Positions 1 to 9,390 of a stretch of DNA of 64,000 nt are shown here, piece after piece. A program made the translations under genes and the position numbers. The notes below the pieces were generated by a model. It was not told the DNA's origin. It did not search any database and was given only the letters and a program-made list of their open reading frames with translations. Origin of the DNA: Deltaproteobacteria bacterium (GTDB taxonomy: Bacteria; Bdellovibrionota_C; UBA2361; JAGFJO01); the NCBI GenBank assembly GCA_024102635.1, contig JAGFJO010000111.1, positions 1 through 64,000 on the forward strand. The letters run 5' to 3'. The first letter of the stretch is position 1. Each line of letters opens with the position of its first letter.

Positions 1-98
1 GGCGGGTTGTCGTCCGCGTCAGCGGACGAAACTAAGAATTGAGCCGAGAAAAGGTTCTCGGCGGGTTGTCGTCCGCGTCAGCGGACGAAACTAAGAAT

Positions 99-109
<11 letters not shown>
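1..109. repeat. 59-bp-period tandem repeat carrying the 3' end of tRNA-Lys
   Basis: A 50-bp block at 1-50 recurs without change at 60-109, separated by 9 bp. Each copy holds a hairpin (GTCCGC, loop GTCA, GCGGAC) and ends in TTGAGCCGAGAA, the 3' acceptor end of the tRNA-Lys gene encoded on the minus strand. The copy at 60-109 is joined to the intact tRNA; the copy at 1-50 is an orphan tRNA end. Seen directly. The hairpin could end transcription of the tRNA, but no clear U-tract follows. The array touches the window edge and may continue to the left. Confidence 0.85.
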
Positions 110-171
<62 letters not shown>

Positions 172-182
172 ACACGAGAAAA

Positions 183-274
183 TCTACCGACTGCCTGTCC
201 TCCGTAGCCTTGATTGTCTATCCCAAAACTGAATAGCAGTTCAAGGCGAAGGGGGAAGCTATCGGCCCACACGA
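183..274. repeat. Dispersed fragments of the 5' half of tRNA-Lys
   Basis: Two short stretches upstream of tRNA-Lys copy parts of it. The bases TCTACCGACTG near 183-193 match the D-arm region of the intact gene, and the 18-bp AGCTATCGGCCCACACGA at 257-274 matches the 5' acceptor end plus its flank at 160-177. Neither can fold as a tRNA. They look like remnants of duplication or recombination at the tRNA gene. Confidence 0.6.
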
Positions 275-381
275 CACTGTCACTCTGACGGTCTTTCGGG
301 CACCATATTGATAGCTCAAAGCTCGGCTTATGGCAAATGGAAGGGAAGGGCAGCAGCGATGCTGCCCTGCGGAAATCACAG

Positions 382-840
382 TTAAAAGATACTTTTTACA
401 AGCGAGACCCCTTTCCCTATCAGGCCTCCTATTCCGCCCCCAGCGCTACTCATTAATCCGCTCAGAGTGCCGAAGATCGATTTACCGATCCCGGTGATCT
501 CCTTCAGCAGACCCGTTCCGAATGTCGAAGAGTGAGAGCTTTGCGGAGTTACTGCCCCAAAAAGACTCGCCCCCCCTGAGTGGCTGCAGGAGCTACTGGT
601 ATCAGTAGGCGCGCCGCCACCCGTCAATTGAGACAAAAATCCGGTAAGTGCCGTTACAAGGGTCTCAATCGCCTTTCCTAATCCCTCTACCAAATTAGCT
701 ATAGGATTATAGGGAAGAGAAGTTGTCGGCGGCTCAAATCCGCAGCCGCCATGACGGACGGAACGATCTAAGCTTGCAAATGGCAAGTTAGAGGTTGGCG
801 GTACCACAGCTTGGTTTCTATTGAGTGATGGTATGTGCAT
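382..840 (-). CDS. Small glycine/serine-rich protein with amphipathic C-terminus, function unknown
   Basis: I do not recognise this 152-residue protein. The start at 840 is chosen because GAGAGGA lies 5 nt upstream; an in-frame ATG at 921 would add 27 residues but has no good SD. The middle is rich in Ser, Gly and Thr with a few Cys. The last 45 residues alternate glycine-rich and hydrophobic-plus-lysine turns (for example GIGKSIFGTLSGL and GLIGKGVSLVKSIF), which would make amphipathic helices that could bind membranes. No signal peptide or lipobox is visible. It stands alone between the tRNA-Lys fragments and ychF. A membrane-active peptide precursor is only one possibility. Confidence 0.5.
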   Translation of the reverse strand: MHIPSLNRNQAVVPPTSNLPFASLDRSVRHGGCGFEPPTTSLPYNPIANLVEGLGKAIETLVTALTGFLSQLTGGGAPTDTSSSCSHSGGASLFGAVTPQSSHSSTFGTGLLKEITGIGKSIFGTLSGLMSSAGGGIGGLIGKGVSLVKSIF

Positions 841-1000
841 AAATTTCCTCTCATTTACGTGTGTAAAGTCGCCGGCTCGCCCTAGCTGGCTGAGGCCCGG
901 TTTCTTTCCTATTTTCGGCATGGATTGACAAAAGTTTCCTTCGGCCCGGTCCTAACGAGAGAAAGGACGAAAGAATAAGAAGAATAAAAATCGTGGAGAG

Positions 1001-2113
1001 TTACACGTTGAACCGGAAGTGAACTATATCTCCATCCTGCATCACATACTCCTTACCCTCTACTCGGAGTTTGCCGGCTTCTCTCGCCTTTGCTTCGCTG
1101 CCCGTGGAGACAAAATCAGTGTAGCTGATTACCTCGGCCCGGATGAAACCTCGTTCAAAGTCGGAGTGAATTTTTCCGGCACACTGCGGAGCCCGTGTCC
1201 CGAAAGGGGCCGTCCAAGCATGCGTCTCCTTTGGACCGACCGTGAAAAAAGTGATCAAATTAAGAAGTTTGTATCCGGCTATTACAAGCCTATCCAAACC
1301 TGAGCTTTGTAAACCCAACGACTGCAAAAACTCATCCCTTTCGCCGGCCGTTAGCTCAGCAAGCTCCGATTCAACCTTTCCGGATATCGTAATACATTGG
1401 GAATCGTGTTCTTTCGCATAACGCGCTACGCGCGCGATCGTACTGTCTCCCTCGATCGACATAGGGGCTGTTATTTCGTCCTCAGATACGTTGAGCACAT
1501 ACAACACCGGCTTGCTGGTGAGCAAAGTCTCTGTACAGGCTATCAGAACATCGGGGAGTGCGTTGCTTTGAAAGTTGACGGCCAACTTTCCTGAAGAAAG
1601 ATGCCTTTCCAAGCTATTTAGTACATCAAGCCGGGCTTTTGCGTCTTTGTCTCCTGATTTGGCGATCTTTTCGGTTTTCTGAATCTGCTTTTGAACCGAA
1701 TCAAGGTCGGCCAAAACCAATTCTGTATTTATAGTTTCGATATCGGAGAGCGGATCGACTTTACCATCGACATGTACGACGTCTGAGTCCTCAAAGCAGC
1801 GAACCACATGGGCTATAGCGTCAACGCTTCGTATATGTCCTAAGAACTGATTCCCTAGTCCCTCGCCCTTGGAGGCTCCCCGTATTAGACCGGCGATATC
1901 GACGAAGGTGATCTGGGTGGGAATAATTTTCTGAGAGCCGGCTAGTTTTGCCAGAATTTCTAGTCTTGGATCGGGGACTGGCACTGCACCGGTATTAGGT
2001 TCGATAGTGCAGAAAGGAAAATTTGCCGCCGCCGCTTTGGCAGAAGTTAGAGCATTGAAGATGGTCGATTTTCCAACGTTAGGTAGACCAACAATGCCGC
2101 ATGTAAAGCCCAT
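1001..2113 (-). CDS. ychF: Ribosome-binding P-loop ATPase YchF/OLA1
   Basis: This 370-residue protein belongs to the Obg-like YchF family, cytoplasmic ATPases that bind ribosomes and take part in translation and stress control. The P-loop GLPNVGKST is at residues 9-17, switch [16 protein letters not shown] follows, and the nucleotide-specificity motif is NVSE, the ATP-preferring variant of NKxD. The C-terminal TGS domain ends with the family-typical HFRFNV. The ATG at 2113 is preceded by GAGGAG and gives the normal N-terminus MGFTCGIVG; the longer frame reads into the repeat array. It is monocistronic, and its 5' leader is the tRNA-associated repeat region. Confidence 0.96.
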   Translation of the reverse strand: MGFTCGIVGLPNVGKSTIFNALTSAKAAAANFPFCTIEPNTGAVPVPDPRLEILAKLAGSQKIIPTQITFVDIAGLIRGASKGEGLGNQFLGHIRSVDAIAHVVRCFEDSDVVHVDGKVDPLSDIETINTELVLADLDSVQKQIQKTEKIAKSGDKDAKARLDVLNSLERHLSSGKLAVNFQSNALPDVLIACTETLLTSKPVLYVLNVSEDEITAPMSIEGDSTIARVARYAKEHDSQCITISGKVESELAELTAGERDEFLQSLGLQSSGLDRLVIAGYKLLNLITFFTVGPKETHAWTAPFGTRAPQCAGKIHSDFERGFIRAEVISYTDFVSTGSEAKAREAGKLRVEGKEYVMQDGDIVHFRFNV

Positions 2114-2124
2114 AAAATTCACTC

Positions 2125-2574
2125 CTCGCGCGCTGCTCACTCCGTTCGGGTGCGCTCGGAGCACACGCTTGCCCCGTTTTTTTGGTTCAAGTCCCGCTGG
2201 GGCAAATCATCCCGCTGCGAACGCTATTCAAAACATGGCCCCACCAGGACTCTTCGCGCGCAGCTCACTTCGTTCGCATGCGCTCAGAGCGCTTCGCGCT
2301 TGCCCTATCTCTCTGTTTCCCCCTTCGCCTTGTTTTGACAACCTCAATTCAAGTAGCTTTTCAAGGCTTCGGAGGACAAGCAAGTCCTGTCGGGGCAAGT
2401 CATACGGTTGCAACTGCTATTCAAAATATGGCCCCACCAGGACTCTTCGCGCGCAGCTCACTTCGTTCGCATGCGCTCAGAGCGCTTCGCGCTTGCCCTA
2501 TCTCTCTGTTCAAGTCCTGTCGGGGCAAGTCATACGGTTGCAACTGCTATTCAAAATATGGCCCCACCAGGACT
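2125..2574. repeat. X-Y-X-Y-X direct-repeat array containing tRNA 3' ends
   Basis: Two modules alternate. Module X (64 bp) lies at 2188-2251 (diverged), 2381-2444 and 2511-2574 (the last two identical). Each ends with TGGCCCCACCAGGACT or a near copy, the last 16 nt of the tRNA encoded at 2559-2632. Module Y (66 bp) lies at 2252-2317 and 2445-2510, identical to each other, with a diverged copy near 2125-2173. Y is rich in short palindromes such as GCGCTCAGAGCGC. The last X copy is the true 3' end of the tRNA gene. The array fills the space between the tRNA and ychF, so it lies in the tRNA 3' flank and the ychF leader. Confidence 0.9.
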
Positions 2575-2632
2575 TGAACCTGGGACCAACCGGTTATGAG
2601 CCGGCTGCTCTGACCAACTGAGCTATAGGGCC
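2559..2632 (-). tRNA. tRNA with CAT anticodon (Ile2 or elongator Met)
   Basis: The minus strand folds into a 74-nt cloverleaf. The acceptor GGCCCTA pairs with TGGGGCC, the D-arm is GCTCAGTTGGTCAGAGC, the anticodon loop is CTCATAA and the T-loop TTCAAGT. The discriminator is A and no CCA is encoded. The anticodon stem-loop CGGCTCATAACCG resembles the lysidine-modified Ile2 tRNAs of other bacteria as much as elongator Met, so the amino acid cannot be fixed from sequence alone. It is not initiator-like: position 1 pairs with 72. Confidence 0.93.
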
Positions 2633-2808
2633 ACATACAGGACTGCTATGCAGCCCCCAATTTAAACACACAAAATCACTCCGGTAAAGAAACGGCCGGC
2701 CCGCGTTATAGTGGTAGATATTACAGCTCTACCGTAGTTGAGAGTCGGGATAGGTGGGGAGGGGCGGTTGAAGTTTACGTCTCAACCGGCTTAGTATTAG
2801 GCTTGGGC

Positions 2809-2833
2809 GGGTGATCTCTTTTTGAGATGACCC
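2809..2833 (+). other. Hairpin in the leader of the zinc-ribbon gene
   Basis: GGGTGATCTC and GAGATGACCC form a 10-bp stem with one mismatch around a T5 loop, ending 16 nt before the ATG at 2850. A weaker stem (GGTTGA/TCAACC) lies at about 2766-2787. These could affect translation or mRNA stability; no known riboswitch matches. Confidence 0.4.
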
Positions 2834-2849
2834 ATTTATAAGGCATCAG

Positions 2850-3581
2850 ATGGGGGATGAGAAGAAGACTCTTTTAGAACAGTTGATCAAACTTAGCAAA
2901 GTTGATTCCTCTCTAGCGGGAATTTTTGCTGAGAAGAAAAGAATGGAGAAAACGCTAGCAGAGCTGGCGTCAGAATTCAAAAAAGCGGACCAAGAGCGTC
3001 AGGGCAAAAAGAAAACCTACGAAGAGAAAAAGAACCGTTATCAGAAAGAGGAAAAGCGGCTTCGAGACGAGCAAGAGAAGCTCGTATCAAGAAGGAAAGC
3101 GCTCACGACCCTCAATAACTATAAGCTGCAGCAGGCCGCCGAAAAAGAGATTGAGCATGCCTCCCGGCAATTGGGCAATCAGGAAGAGGTTTTGCTGGGA
3201 ACACTAGAGGAGGTTGATTCACTCAGTTCGGAGGTTGATAAACTGGATAAAGAGGTGCAGTCGTTTAAAGAGCGCTATTCTTTATTGGTAGGAGAGCAAA
3301 AAGAAACGCTGGTTAACCTTGAACAGCGTGAACAGGAGTTGCAAGAGCAGCGCCTCGCCTTGGTAAGCGGAATCGACGCTAGATCTCTAGGTTTATACGA
3401 TAAAGTGCGTGAGCGCTTCCCGATGGACGCAGTGGCTGCCTTAAAGGACTCCTCCTGTTCAGGGTGCTATATGCAGGTGGGACCGCAGGTTGTCGTTCAG
3501 ATCTCAAGAGGCGATAGTTTGGTGCGCTGCCCGGGCTGTGGTAGAATAGTGTACTTGGAAACTGAGCAAGCCGGGGCGTAA
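2850..3581 (+). CDS. Coiled-coil zinc-ribbon protein (COG1579 family)
   Basis: This 243-residue protein is almost wholly helical, with a charged Lys/Glu/Gln-rich antiparallel coiled coil over about residues 5-165. It ends in a C4 zinc ribbon with CSGC near residue 201 and CPGC near 226. This is the layout of the COG1579 (CT398-like) family, proposed to act as nucleic-acid-linked or adaptor proteins; the molecular job is not settled. The ATG has AAGG 6-7 nt upstream. rnpB starts 35 nt after the stop on the same strand, so the two may be co-transcribed. Confidence 0.85.
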   Translation: MGDEKKTLLEQLIKLSKVDSSLAGIFAEKKRMEKTLAELASEFKKADQERQGKKKTYEEKKNRYQKEEKRLRDEQEKLVSRRKALTTLNNYKLQQAAEKEIEHASRQLGNQEEVLLGTLEEVDSLSSEVDKLDKEVQSFKERYSLLVGEQKETLVNLEQREQELQEQRLALVSGIDARSLGLYDKVRERFPMDAVAALKDSSCSGCYMQVGPQVVVQISRGDSLVRCPGCGRIVYLETEQAGA

Positions 3582-3615
3582 AGTAATTCGTCTGGGCGAG
3601 CAGTTCAGAGCTTTT

Positions 3616-4028
3616 GAAAGGAGTCCGGCGTGTGGTTGCTGGCCGCTTCCGGCTCCGCAGCAATGCGGTGTAGGCAAGCGGCTGGAGGAAAGTCGGGACT
3701 TCATAGGACAAACTGGCCGTTAACGACGGCTTCGGGCGACCGAAGGAAAGTGCCACAGAAAAGAAGGTGCCGAACTGCGAGTAATGAATGTTGCTTGCGG
3801 AGGCGAAAGTGAAACGGTGGGGTAAGAGCCCACCAGCAGAGGGGTGACTCTCTGGCTTGGTAAACCCCAGTTGAAGCAAGACCGAATAGGGGAGTACATG
3901 GTGCGGTCCGTACAAACTCCCGGGTAGAGTCGCTTGAGCCCGTTGGCAACAGCGGGCCCAGAGGAATAGCCACACCCGCCGTATGATTGTCGGCAGGACA
4001 GAATCCCGCTTATAGCCGGACTCCTTTC
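3616..4028 (+). ncRNA. rnpB: RNase P RNA, bacterial class A
   Basis: The 413-nt RNA is closed by a perfect 14-bp P1 helix (GAAAGGAGTCCGGC at 3616-3629 with its complement at 4015-4028). Hallmarks inside are the conserved CR-I block GGAGGAAAGTCGGGAC near 3684-3700, the GCGAAAGTGAAACGGTGGGGTAAGAGCC-type core split around 3800-3831, and the 3' conserved segment with GGACAGAATCCCGCTTATAG just before P1. This is the catalytic RNA that matures tRNA 5' ends. Ends are taken from P1 and may be off by a few bases. There is no strong terminator right after it. Confidence 0.96.
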
Positions 4029-4088
4029 AATAGCTTTAACTGCAACTAGATCTTCTGCCCCAAGGAGCCGACAACCCAGTTCAACCCC

Positions 4089-4117
4089 TTGATTCGTCAA
4101 GAAAATCATTTGATAAT
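4089..4117 (+). promoter_or_regulatory. Candidate sigma-70 promoter for the glycan cluster
   Basis: TTGATT at 4089-4094 and GATAAT at 4112-4117 are 17 bp apart, matching 4/6 and 5/6 consensus positions. It lies about 90 bp upstream of the first glycosyltransferase and downstream of rnpB, a sensible place for the promoter of the operon to 12255. Prediction by eye only. Confidence 0.45.
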
Positions 4118-4205
4118 AACGTCCTGAATTACGCTCCGGAGCAGATTCGTAGAGACTTATTTATCCGGCTTTAAGATTAATCTTTTACCTCCCTCTGACG
4201 TCGAG

Positions 4206-6701
4206 ATGTCGGTAACACCGTTGTTTTCATCCGGCCCCGATAGCCGTCCGAATGGGGATGCTATATCGCCGGAGGAGTTATTAGCGAAGAAGGACGCCGA
4301 GATTCAGAGGCTTGGCGAGGAGGTAAATGCTTTGCGCCGGCAAAAGGATGGGCTCGAGCAATCCTTGAATGCCGTTTTGAGCTCGCGGTCGTGGAGGGCC
4401 ACTGAGCTGCTTCGCCGAGGCGGACGCGCGTTAAAATTATTCTGGCCACTCTGGAGAAATAGGAAACATCGCTTTGAGGCGGTGTGTGGCCGCAATGTGT
4501 CATTAACAGAGGGCTGCTTTGAGGTAACTGGCTCAAGCCCGACCCTGGCGTTAATGCCCGTTCGGGGGCGAGTTCCTACCGGGTGGGCGAAGCTTACAGT
4601 CCGAACCAGCAGTAATAATATCCCTCTTTTTTTTCTACTTTATTTCGGCCGTCAGGGAGAGTTTAACCCTGCCAACCGAATATGGCTATCGCTGCATGCG
4701 CAAGAGGTTTCGCAGGTTGTTCGCATCCCGGAATGGACCGACAATCTAAGATTAGACCCTTTTGATAGCGGGGTAAGATTTCAATTTGAGTCGTTTCAGA
4801 TTCAGGAGCTGGGGAAGCTTCAAGTTGCGGCAGGGATCATTTCTCAGCAGCTAAAGCCGATCCTTCTGCATCCTCCGCTGCTTGTAAAAAAAGTCGCTAA
4901 GCTAATTAGTTTACTTAAAGAGGGTGGATGGCATGCGTTAAGAGTCCGCCTTTTTGCCAACGACTATACCAGCAACTATCAAGAGTGGGTGCAAAAGTAC
5001 GACACGCTAGATGATGCGTCGCGGTCCAAGATTAGATCTCACTGTTTGCAGCTTTCGTATCGCCCTCTCATCTCGGTAGTAATGCCTGTATTCAACGTCC
5101 CTGAAAAATGGCTGAGAGCCGCGATCGAATCGGTCTTGAACCAAATTTATGACAACTGGGAGCTGTGTATCGCAGACGACGCTTCAACGGAGCCTCATGT
5201 TCGTCAGGTGCTCGAGGAGTATCAGTCGAAGAATGATAGGATTAAGGTGGTTTTCCGTAATCAGAACGGCCATATCGCGAAAGCTTCGAATTCGGCTTTG
5301 GAGCTGGCAGGCGGGGATTACATTGCTTTACTTGATAACGACGATGAACTTACTGAAGACGCGCTTTATCAGATGGCAGTGGCCGTCAATGCTAATCGAG
5401 AGGCCGGGCTCATATACAGCGATGAGGATAAGATTACGCCCTATGGAATGCGCTTCAATCCATACTTCAAGCCGGATTGGAATCCGGAACTTTTCTTGGT
5501 GCAGAACTACATATGTCACCTCAGTTTGTATAGGCGAGATATAGTCTCTCAGGTGGGCGGCTTTCGTGAGGGACTAGAGGGTGCGCAGGATTGGGATTTG
5601 GCGCTGCGGGTGATCGAGAAACTAGCGCCTCATCAGATAGTCCACGTCCCGCACGTGCTTTACCATTGGCGTGTTATAGAGGGCTCTACCGCGCAGTCCA
5701 CCGGCTTCAAGCCCTACGTTATGGCGGCACAGACACGCGCGGTTAGTGAGCATCTGGAGAGAGTGGGTGTGTCAGGTGCTCAAGTAGAAGTGTTGCCTGC
5801 CATCTCTCATCTTAAGGTGTCACACCCTCTACCGGCTGAGACGCCGCTGGTCTCTATTATTATTCCTACTCGCGATCAGTGCGCCGTACTGAAACGGGGG
5901 TTGGATAGTATATTCGATAAAACCTCATACAAAAATTATGAGGTCATTATAGTCGACAATGGAAGCAGCGATGCAGACACCCTGCAGTATCTCGGCGGCC
6001 TTCGAGACGAAGGAAAGATTACGTTGTTGAGAGACGAGCGGCCTTTTAACTTTTCACGTCTCAACAATGAAGCCGTGTCATCTGCGCGCGGGGAGATATT
6101 GGCATTTCTTAACAATGACCTTGAGGTCATCTCGGGGAAATGGCTGAGTGAGATGGTTTCGCAGGTAATACGGCCGAACGTAGGCGCCGTCGGCGCGCGG
6201 CTGCTTTTCCCAAATGACTTAGTGCAGCATGCCGGTGTTATTCTTGGAATCGGAGGAGTAGCGGGGCACAGCCATAAAGGAAGACCTCGGCAAGATCCGG
6301 GCTATTTTAACACCTGTATACTTACCCACACAGTATCGGCGGTAACGGCTGCCTGCATGCTTGTTCGTAAGGAGGCATTTCTGCAGGTAGGCGGATTTGA
6401 TGAGGAATCTCTTGCTGTGGCCTTCAATGACGTTGATTTCTGTTTAAAATTGATGGCTGCCGGATATCGGAATATTTACTGTGCGGAAGCCGAGTTATAT
6501 CATCATGAATCTGTGAGCCGGGGCCATGAGAACACTCCACAGAAGTTCCGCCGTTTTGAACGGGAGATTGAAGTAATGAAGAAGAGGTGGGAGCGAGAGT
6601 TGTCGAATGACCGCTATTATAATCCCAATTTGACTTTGTTGACGGAAGATTACACCTTTTCGTTCCCTCCGCGATGTACTAAACCTTGGAGCGATATATG
6701 A
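4206..6701 (+). CDS. Large two-domain GT2 glycosyltransferase
   Basis: The protein has 831 residues. It starts with a short coiled coil (about 25-60) ending in a Trp/Arg basic patch, then a linker or sugar-binding-like region to about 280. Two family-2 GT-A domains follow: one begins [11 protein letters not shown] near 287 with acidic motif LLDNDDE near 375, the other begins [11 protein letters not shown] near 547 with FLNNDLEV near 633. The tandem layout is typical of cytoplasmic enzymes that add two different sugars to O-antigen or capsule repeat units. It opens a plus-strand cluster and its stop overlaps the next start (ATGA). The donor sugar cannot be told from sequence. Confidence 0.9.
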   Translation: MSVTPLFSSGPDSRPNGDAISPEELLAKKDAEIQRLGEEVNALRRQKDGLEQSLNAVLSSRSWRATELLRRGGRALKLFWPLWRNRKHRFEAVCGRNVSLTEGCFEVTGSSPTLALMPVRGRVPTGWAKLTVRTSSNNIPLFFLLYFGRQGEFNPANRIWLSLHAQEVSQVVRIPEWTDNLRLDPFDSGVRFQFESFQIQELGKLQVAAGIISQQLKPILLHPPLLVKKVAKLISLLKEGGWHALRVRLFANDYTSNYQEWVQKYDTLDDASRSKIRSHCLQLSYRPLISVVMPVFNVPEKWLRAAIESVLNQIYDNWELCIADDASTEPHVRQVLEEYQSKNDRIKVVFRNQNGHIAKASNSALELAGGDYIALLDNDDELTEDALYQMAVAVNANREAGLIYSDEDKITPYGMRFNPYFKPDWNPELFLVQNYICHLSLYRRDIVSQVGGFREGLEGAQDWDLALRVIEKLAPHQIVHVPHVLYHWRVIEGSTAQSTGFKPYVMAAQTRAVSEHLERVGVSGAQVEVLPAISHLKVSHPLPAETPLVSIIIPTRDQCAVLKRGLDSIFDKTSYKNYEVIIVDNGSSDADTLQYLGGLRDEGKITLLRDERPFNFSRLNNEAVSSARGEILAFLNNDLEVISGKWLSEMVSQVIRPNVGAVGARLLFPNDLVQHAGVILGIGGVAGHSHKGRPRQDPGYFNTCILTHTVSAVTAACMLVRKEAFLQVGGFDEESLAVAFNDVDFCLKLMAAGYRNIYCAEAELYHHESVSRGHENTPQKFRRFEREIEVMKKRWERELSNDRYYNPNLTLLTEDYTFSFPPRCTKPWSDI

Positions 6702-7513
6702 AACTTTCCATTGTAATTCCTTGCTATAACGAGCTGAGCACCATTGAAAAGATAGTGGAGGCGGTCAAGGCCGCACCCATAGCAAATAAAGAGATCGTTA
6801 TTGTGGATGACTATTCGAAGGACGGCACGCGCGAGCTGTTGAAATCAAAGGTCGAGAAGCTTGTCGACAAGGTAGTTTATCATGAAGTTAATATGGGCAA
6901 GGGGGCCGCTTTAAGGACGGGCTTCAAGCATGCAAGCGGCGATGTCGTGGTAATTCAGGACGCAGATCTCGAGTACGATCCTCGCGAGTATCCAATTCTC
7001 ATTGAGCCGATTGCGGCCGGAAAAGCAGATGTGGTATTCGGCTCGCGCTTCATGGGGGGACAGCCGCACCGTGTTGTATATTTCTGGCACTATTTGGGAA
7101 ATAAGTTTTTAACGATTCTTTCTAATATGTTCACCAATGTGAATCTTACGGACATGGAGACGTGTTATAAAATGTTCCGCCGTGAGGTCGTTCAATCGAT
7201 TGAGATAGAGGAGAACCGCTTCGGATTTGAGCCGGAGATAACCGCCAAAGTGGCGCGCGGTGGGTGGAGGATATACGAAGTGGGGATCTCCTATTACGGT
7301 AGAACCTACGCTGAAGGCAAAAAGATAGGTTGGAAGGATGGCGTAAGGGCGATAGTTTGCATTCTCAAATACAATCTGCTTAGAAAGTATCAACCGCTAA
7401 AGCAGGCCGCTGCGCAGCAAGCCGAAGGAGAGCGGAAGGCGGCAACGCCGCCCATCGCTGCGGATAAAAATGGGAATTCCGCTGCGCTGAAGAATCAGGA
7501 CGCAGCGGCATGA
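6698..7513 (+). CDS. DPM1-like polyprenyl-phosphate glycosyltransferase (GT2)
   Basis: This 271-residue enzyme has one GT-A domain of the dolichyl-phosphate mannose synthase type: [10 protein letters not shown] at the N-terminus, [10 protein letters not shown], the DxD-like QDADLEYDP, and GSRFMGG. It has no C-terminal membrane helices, so it is probably a peripheral protein at the inner membrane, transferring a hexose from a nucleotide sugar to polyprenyl phosphate. The ATG at 6698 (GGAG 6 nt upstream, ATGA overlap with the upstream stop) is preferred over an upstream TTG at 6686. The last 40 residues are Ala/Gln-rich and look disordered. The next gene again overlaps by ATGA. Confidence 0.88.
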   Translation: MKLSIVIPCYNELSTIEKIVEAVKAAPIANKEIVIVDDYSKDGTRELLKSKVEKLVDKVVYHEVNMGKGAALRTGFKHASGDVVVIQDADLEYDPREYPILIEPIAAGKADVVFGSRFMGGQPHRVVYFWHYLGNKFLTILSNMFTNVNLTDMETCYKMFRREVVQSIEIEENRFGFEPEITAKVARGGWRIYEVGISYYGRTYAEGKKIGWKDGVRAIVCILKYNLLRKYQPLKQAAAQQAEGERKAATPPIAADKNGNSAALKNQDAAA

Positions 7514-8394
7514 AGCAGTCCCTGATTGTAACCGTAATGCATGCATTACGGGTGTATCAGTGGCCTAAAAATCTGCTGCTCTTCGTGCCGCTTTTCGCAG
7601 CGCATGAGTTGACAGATCAGCGGAAACTGAGCGCTGGAATCGTTGCTTTTGCCTGCTTCTGTCTGGCCGCTTCCGGTTTGTATCTAATCAATGACATAAG
7701 AGATCGCGAGAGCGACAGAAAGCATGAGAGGAAGAAACATCGGCCGATTGCATCCGGAGCGTTGAGCGTCAATGCCGCTTTGGCGACTGCGGTGGGTTGT
7801 TTATTGCTGGCTTTTTCCTGCTCGCTCGCTCTACCGGAGAAGTTTCAAAACTATCTTCTGCTATATGCGCTTTCATCGTTGCTGTACTCGACTTACCTAA
7901 AGCGCCTGCTGGTGCTGGATGTGATTTCGCTGGCCCTCTTTTATACACTTCGAATACTCGCCGGCGGGGCCGCAACGGATATTCGCGTCTCGGAATGGCT
8001 GGTTTCATTCTCGCTCTTTCTTTTTATGAGTCTGGCTTGCCTTAAGCGGTTCTCCGAGCTGCGCGTCCTTAAGAGCCGGAGCGAGGTGCAGGCCGCAGGC
8101 CGTGGTTATTCAGTGCAGGATACCGAAGCTATTTCGCTTTTTGGCGGATGCTCGGGCTACATCGCCGTTGCAGTGCTCGTTCTTTATATAAGCAGTGAAG
8201 AGGTAAAGGCCTTGCATCGTCAACCTCAGTTTTTATGGCTTGTGACTCCGATTGCGCTCTATTGGATTACGCGCATATGGATTCTTGCCTTTCGCGGTAT
8301 TGTAGATGACGATCCTGTGATATTTGCATTGCGGGACAAAGTGACTTACGTGGTGGCCTTCGCTGCTACGGGAGTACTATATCTGGCTATTTAG
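7510..8394 (+). CDS. UbiA-family prenyltransferase, decaprenyl-phosphate phosphoribosyltransferase-like
   Basis: A 294-residue integral membrane protein with about eight or nine hydrophobic helices. Both Asp-rich motifs of UbiA enzymes can be placed: [20 protein letters not shown] (first) and a second acidic loop near [15 protein letters not shown]. The N-terminal [11 protein letters not shown] and the KHRPIASG tail resemble DPPR synthase (Rv3806c family), which moves phosphoribose onto polyprenyl phosphate. Next to two polyprenyl-phosphate GT2 enzymes, this suggests a lipid-linked pentose or another lipid-linked precursor for the envelope. The specific substrate is inference from family resemblance. 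Confidence 0.82.
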   Translation: MKQSLIVTVMHALRVYQWPKNLLLFVPLFAAHELTDQRKLSAGIVAFACFCLAASGLYLINDIRDRESDRKHERKKHRPIASGALSVNAALATAVGCLLLAFSCSLALPEKFQNYLLLYALSSLLYSTYLKRLLVLDVISLALFYTLRILAGGAATDIRVSEWLVSFSLFLFMSLACLKRFSELRVLKSRSEVQAAGRGYSVQDTEAISLFGGCSGYIAVAVLVLYISSEEVKALHRQPQFLWLVTPIALYWITRIWILAFRGIVDDDPVIFALRDKVTYVVAFAATGVLYLAI

Positions 8395-8409
8395 CGGAGC
8401 GGTGTAACG

Positions 8410-9390
8410 ATGGCTCAACTTACTATTAGGTTAGCCGTGATAATCTTTGCCGTTGCGTCCGGATGCGCACTTCCCGGCTCTGAGATCGAAGAGCAAATTT
8501 TTGTCCCGCGGCGTGAGGTGGTGGCTGCGTCCTTGTTCACTGAGGGCAACAGATTATACAACTCAGGGCGATTTCCAGAGGCCGAACTTAAATATAGGCA
8601 GGTGGAGTATCTTTATCCGGGAACCGCTAACACCGGCGTTAATCTAGCTCTAGCGTTACGCGGAATGGGGGACTTTAATCAATCGTTTAGAATATTGGAG
8701 CGTATCGTTTCGGAAAACAGTGACTATCTCGATTACCGGTTCTTTCTTGCAGAGACATACTATCAGGCCGGGCGGTATAACGAGGCGGTATCACAGTACG
8801 AGCTTCTTCTCACTATGTCGAGTGAAGCCTCAGATATACAAAAGGCACAGGCCGCTGCTAGGGCGATGGCAGCGCTGAGTTTCGAGATTGGACGGGAGGA
8901 AGAGGCGCTGTGCAATTCTCGCCGCTCGTTTGTGATTAACAGCGGCCCCGCCGATCTGGTGCGCCACGCTAGAATCCTTATTGCTACGGCGGGTTTCACC
9001 GAAGCAGAGGAGACCATTAAAGGTTTTCTTAGCCAGCACCCCGAAAATCAAGACCCCGCCATTTTTAAGCAGCTTGCGCTTGCATTAATAGGCGGTGAAA
9101 AATGGGAAGAGGCGGCAAGTAATTTCGAACTGGCCGCTGCCCAAGCCGGAAGTTCTCCTGACGCGGAGCTGGCCGCGGTGGGGGCACTGCTCGAAAGTAA
9201 AGGGCGGGAGAACCTCTTAGCAGTAGGGCTGAAGGCAGCTTTTGGATCTAAGGACGAAGATGAAGATTCTGACCCTGAGGAGGTGCTAGCGTCCATTTTT
9301 AAGGCTTACAACCCTCAATCATACTTATACTGGCCTCCCATTATGGTGGAGTTCGTGAGGCACTCCCTTCAAGAAGCAAACGATGAGTAA
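8410..9390 (+). CDS. TPR-repeat lipoprotein in glycan cluster
   Basis: The 326-residue protein has a signal peptide with lipobox VASGC, the acylated Cys being residue 19. From about residue 38 on it is built of helical TPR-like repeats (NRLYNSGRFPEAELKYRQVE, YQAGRYNEAVSQYELL and others). It has no catalytic motif. It is probably anchored at a membrane face in the periplasm as a scaffold for glycan polymerisation or export, as TPR lipoproteins do in exopolysaccharide systems. The next gene starts 8 nt before its stop. Confidence 0.8.
   Translation: MAQLTIRLAVIIFAVASGCALPGSEIEEQIFVPRREVVAASLFTEGNRLYNSGRFPEAELKYRQVEYLYPGTANTGVNLALALRGMGDFNQSFRILERIVSENSDYLDYRFFLAETYYQAGRYNEAVSQYELLLTMSSEASDIQKAQAAARAMAALSFEIGREEEALCNSRRSFVINSGPADLVRHARILIATAGFTEAEETIKGFLSQHPENQDPAIFKQLALALIGGEKWEEAASNFELAAAQAGSSPDAELAAVGALLESKGRENLLAVGLKAAFGSKDEDEDSDPEEVLASIFKAYNPQSYLYWPPIMVEFVRHSLQEANDE

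Noticed and set aside
2007-2621. Long plus-strand open frames across the repeat array and tRNA
   Set aside because: They are translations of repeat DNA and of the tRNA; the repeated tRNA end makes the same peptide several times.
3379-4109. Open frames antisense to the zinc-ribbon gene and rnpB
   Set aside because: The region is a structured RNA with a perfect P1 helix; the frames have no family-like sequence.
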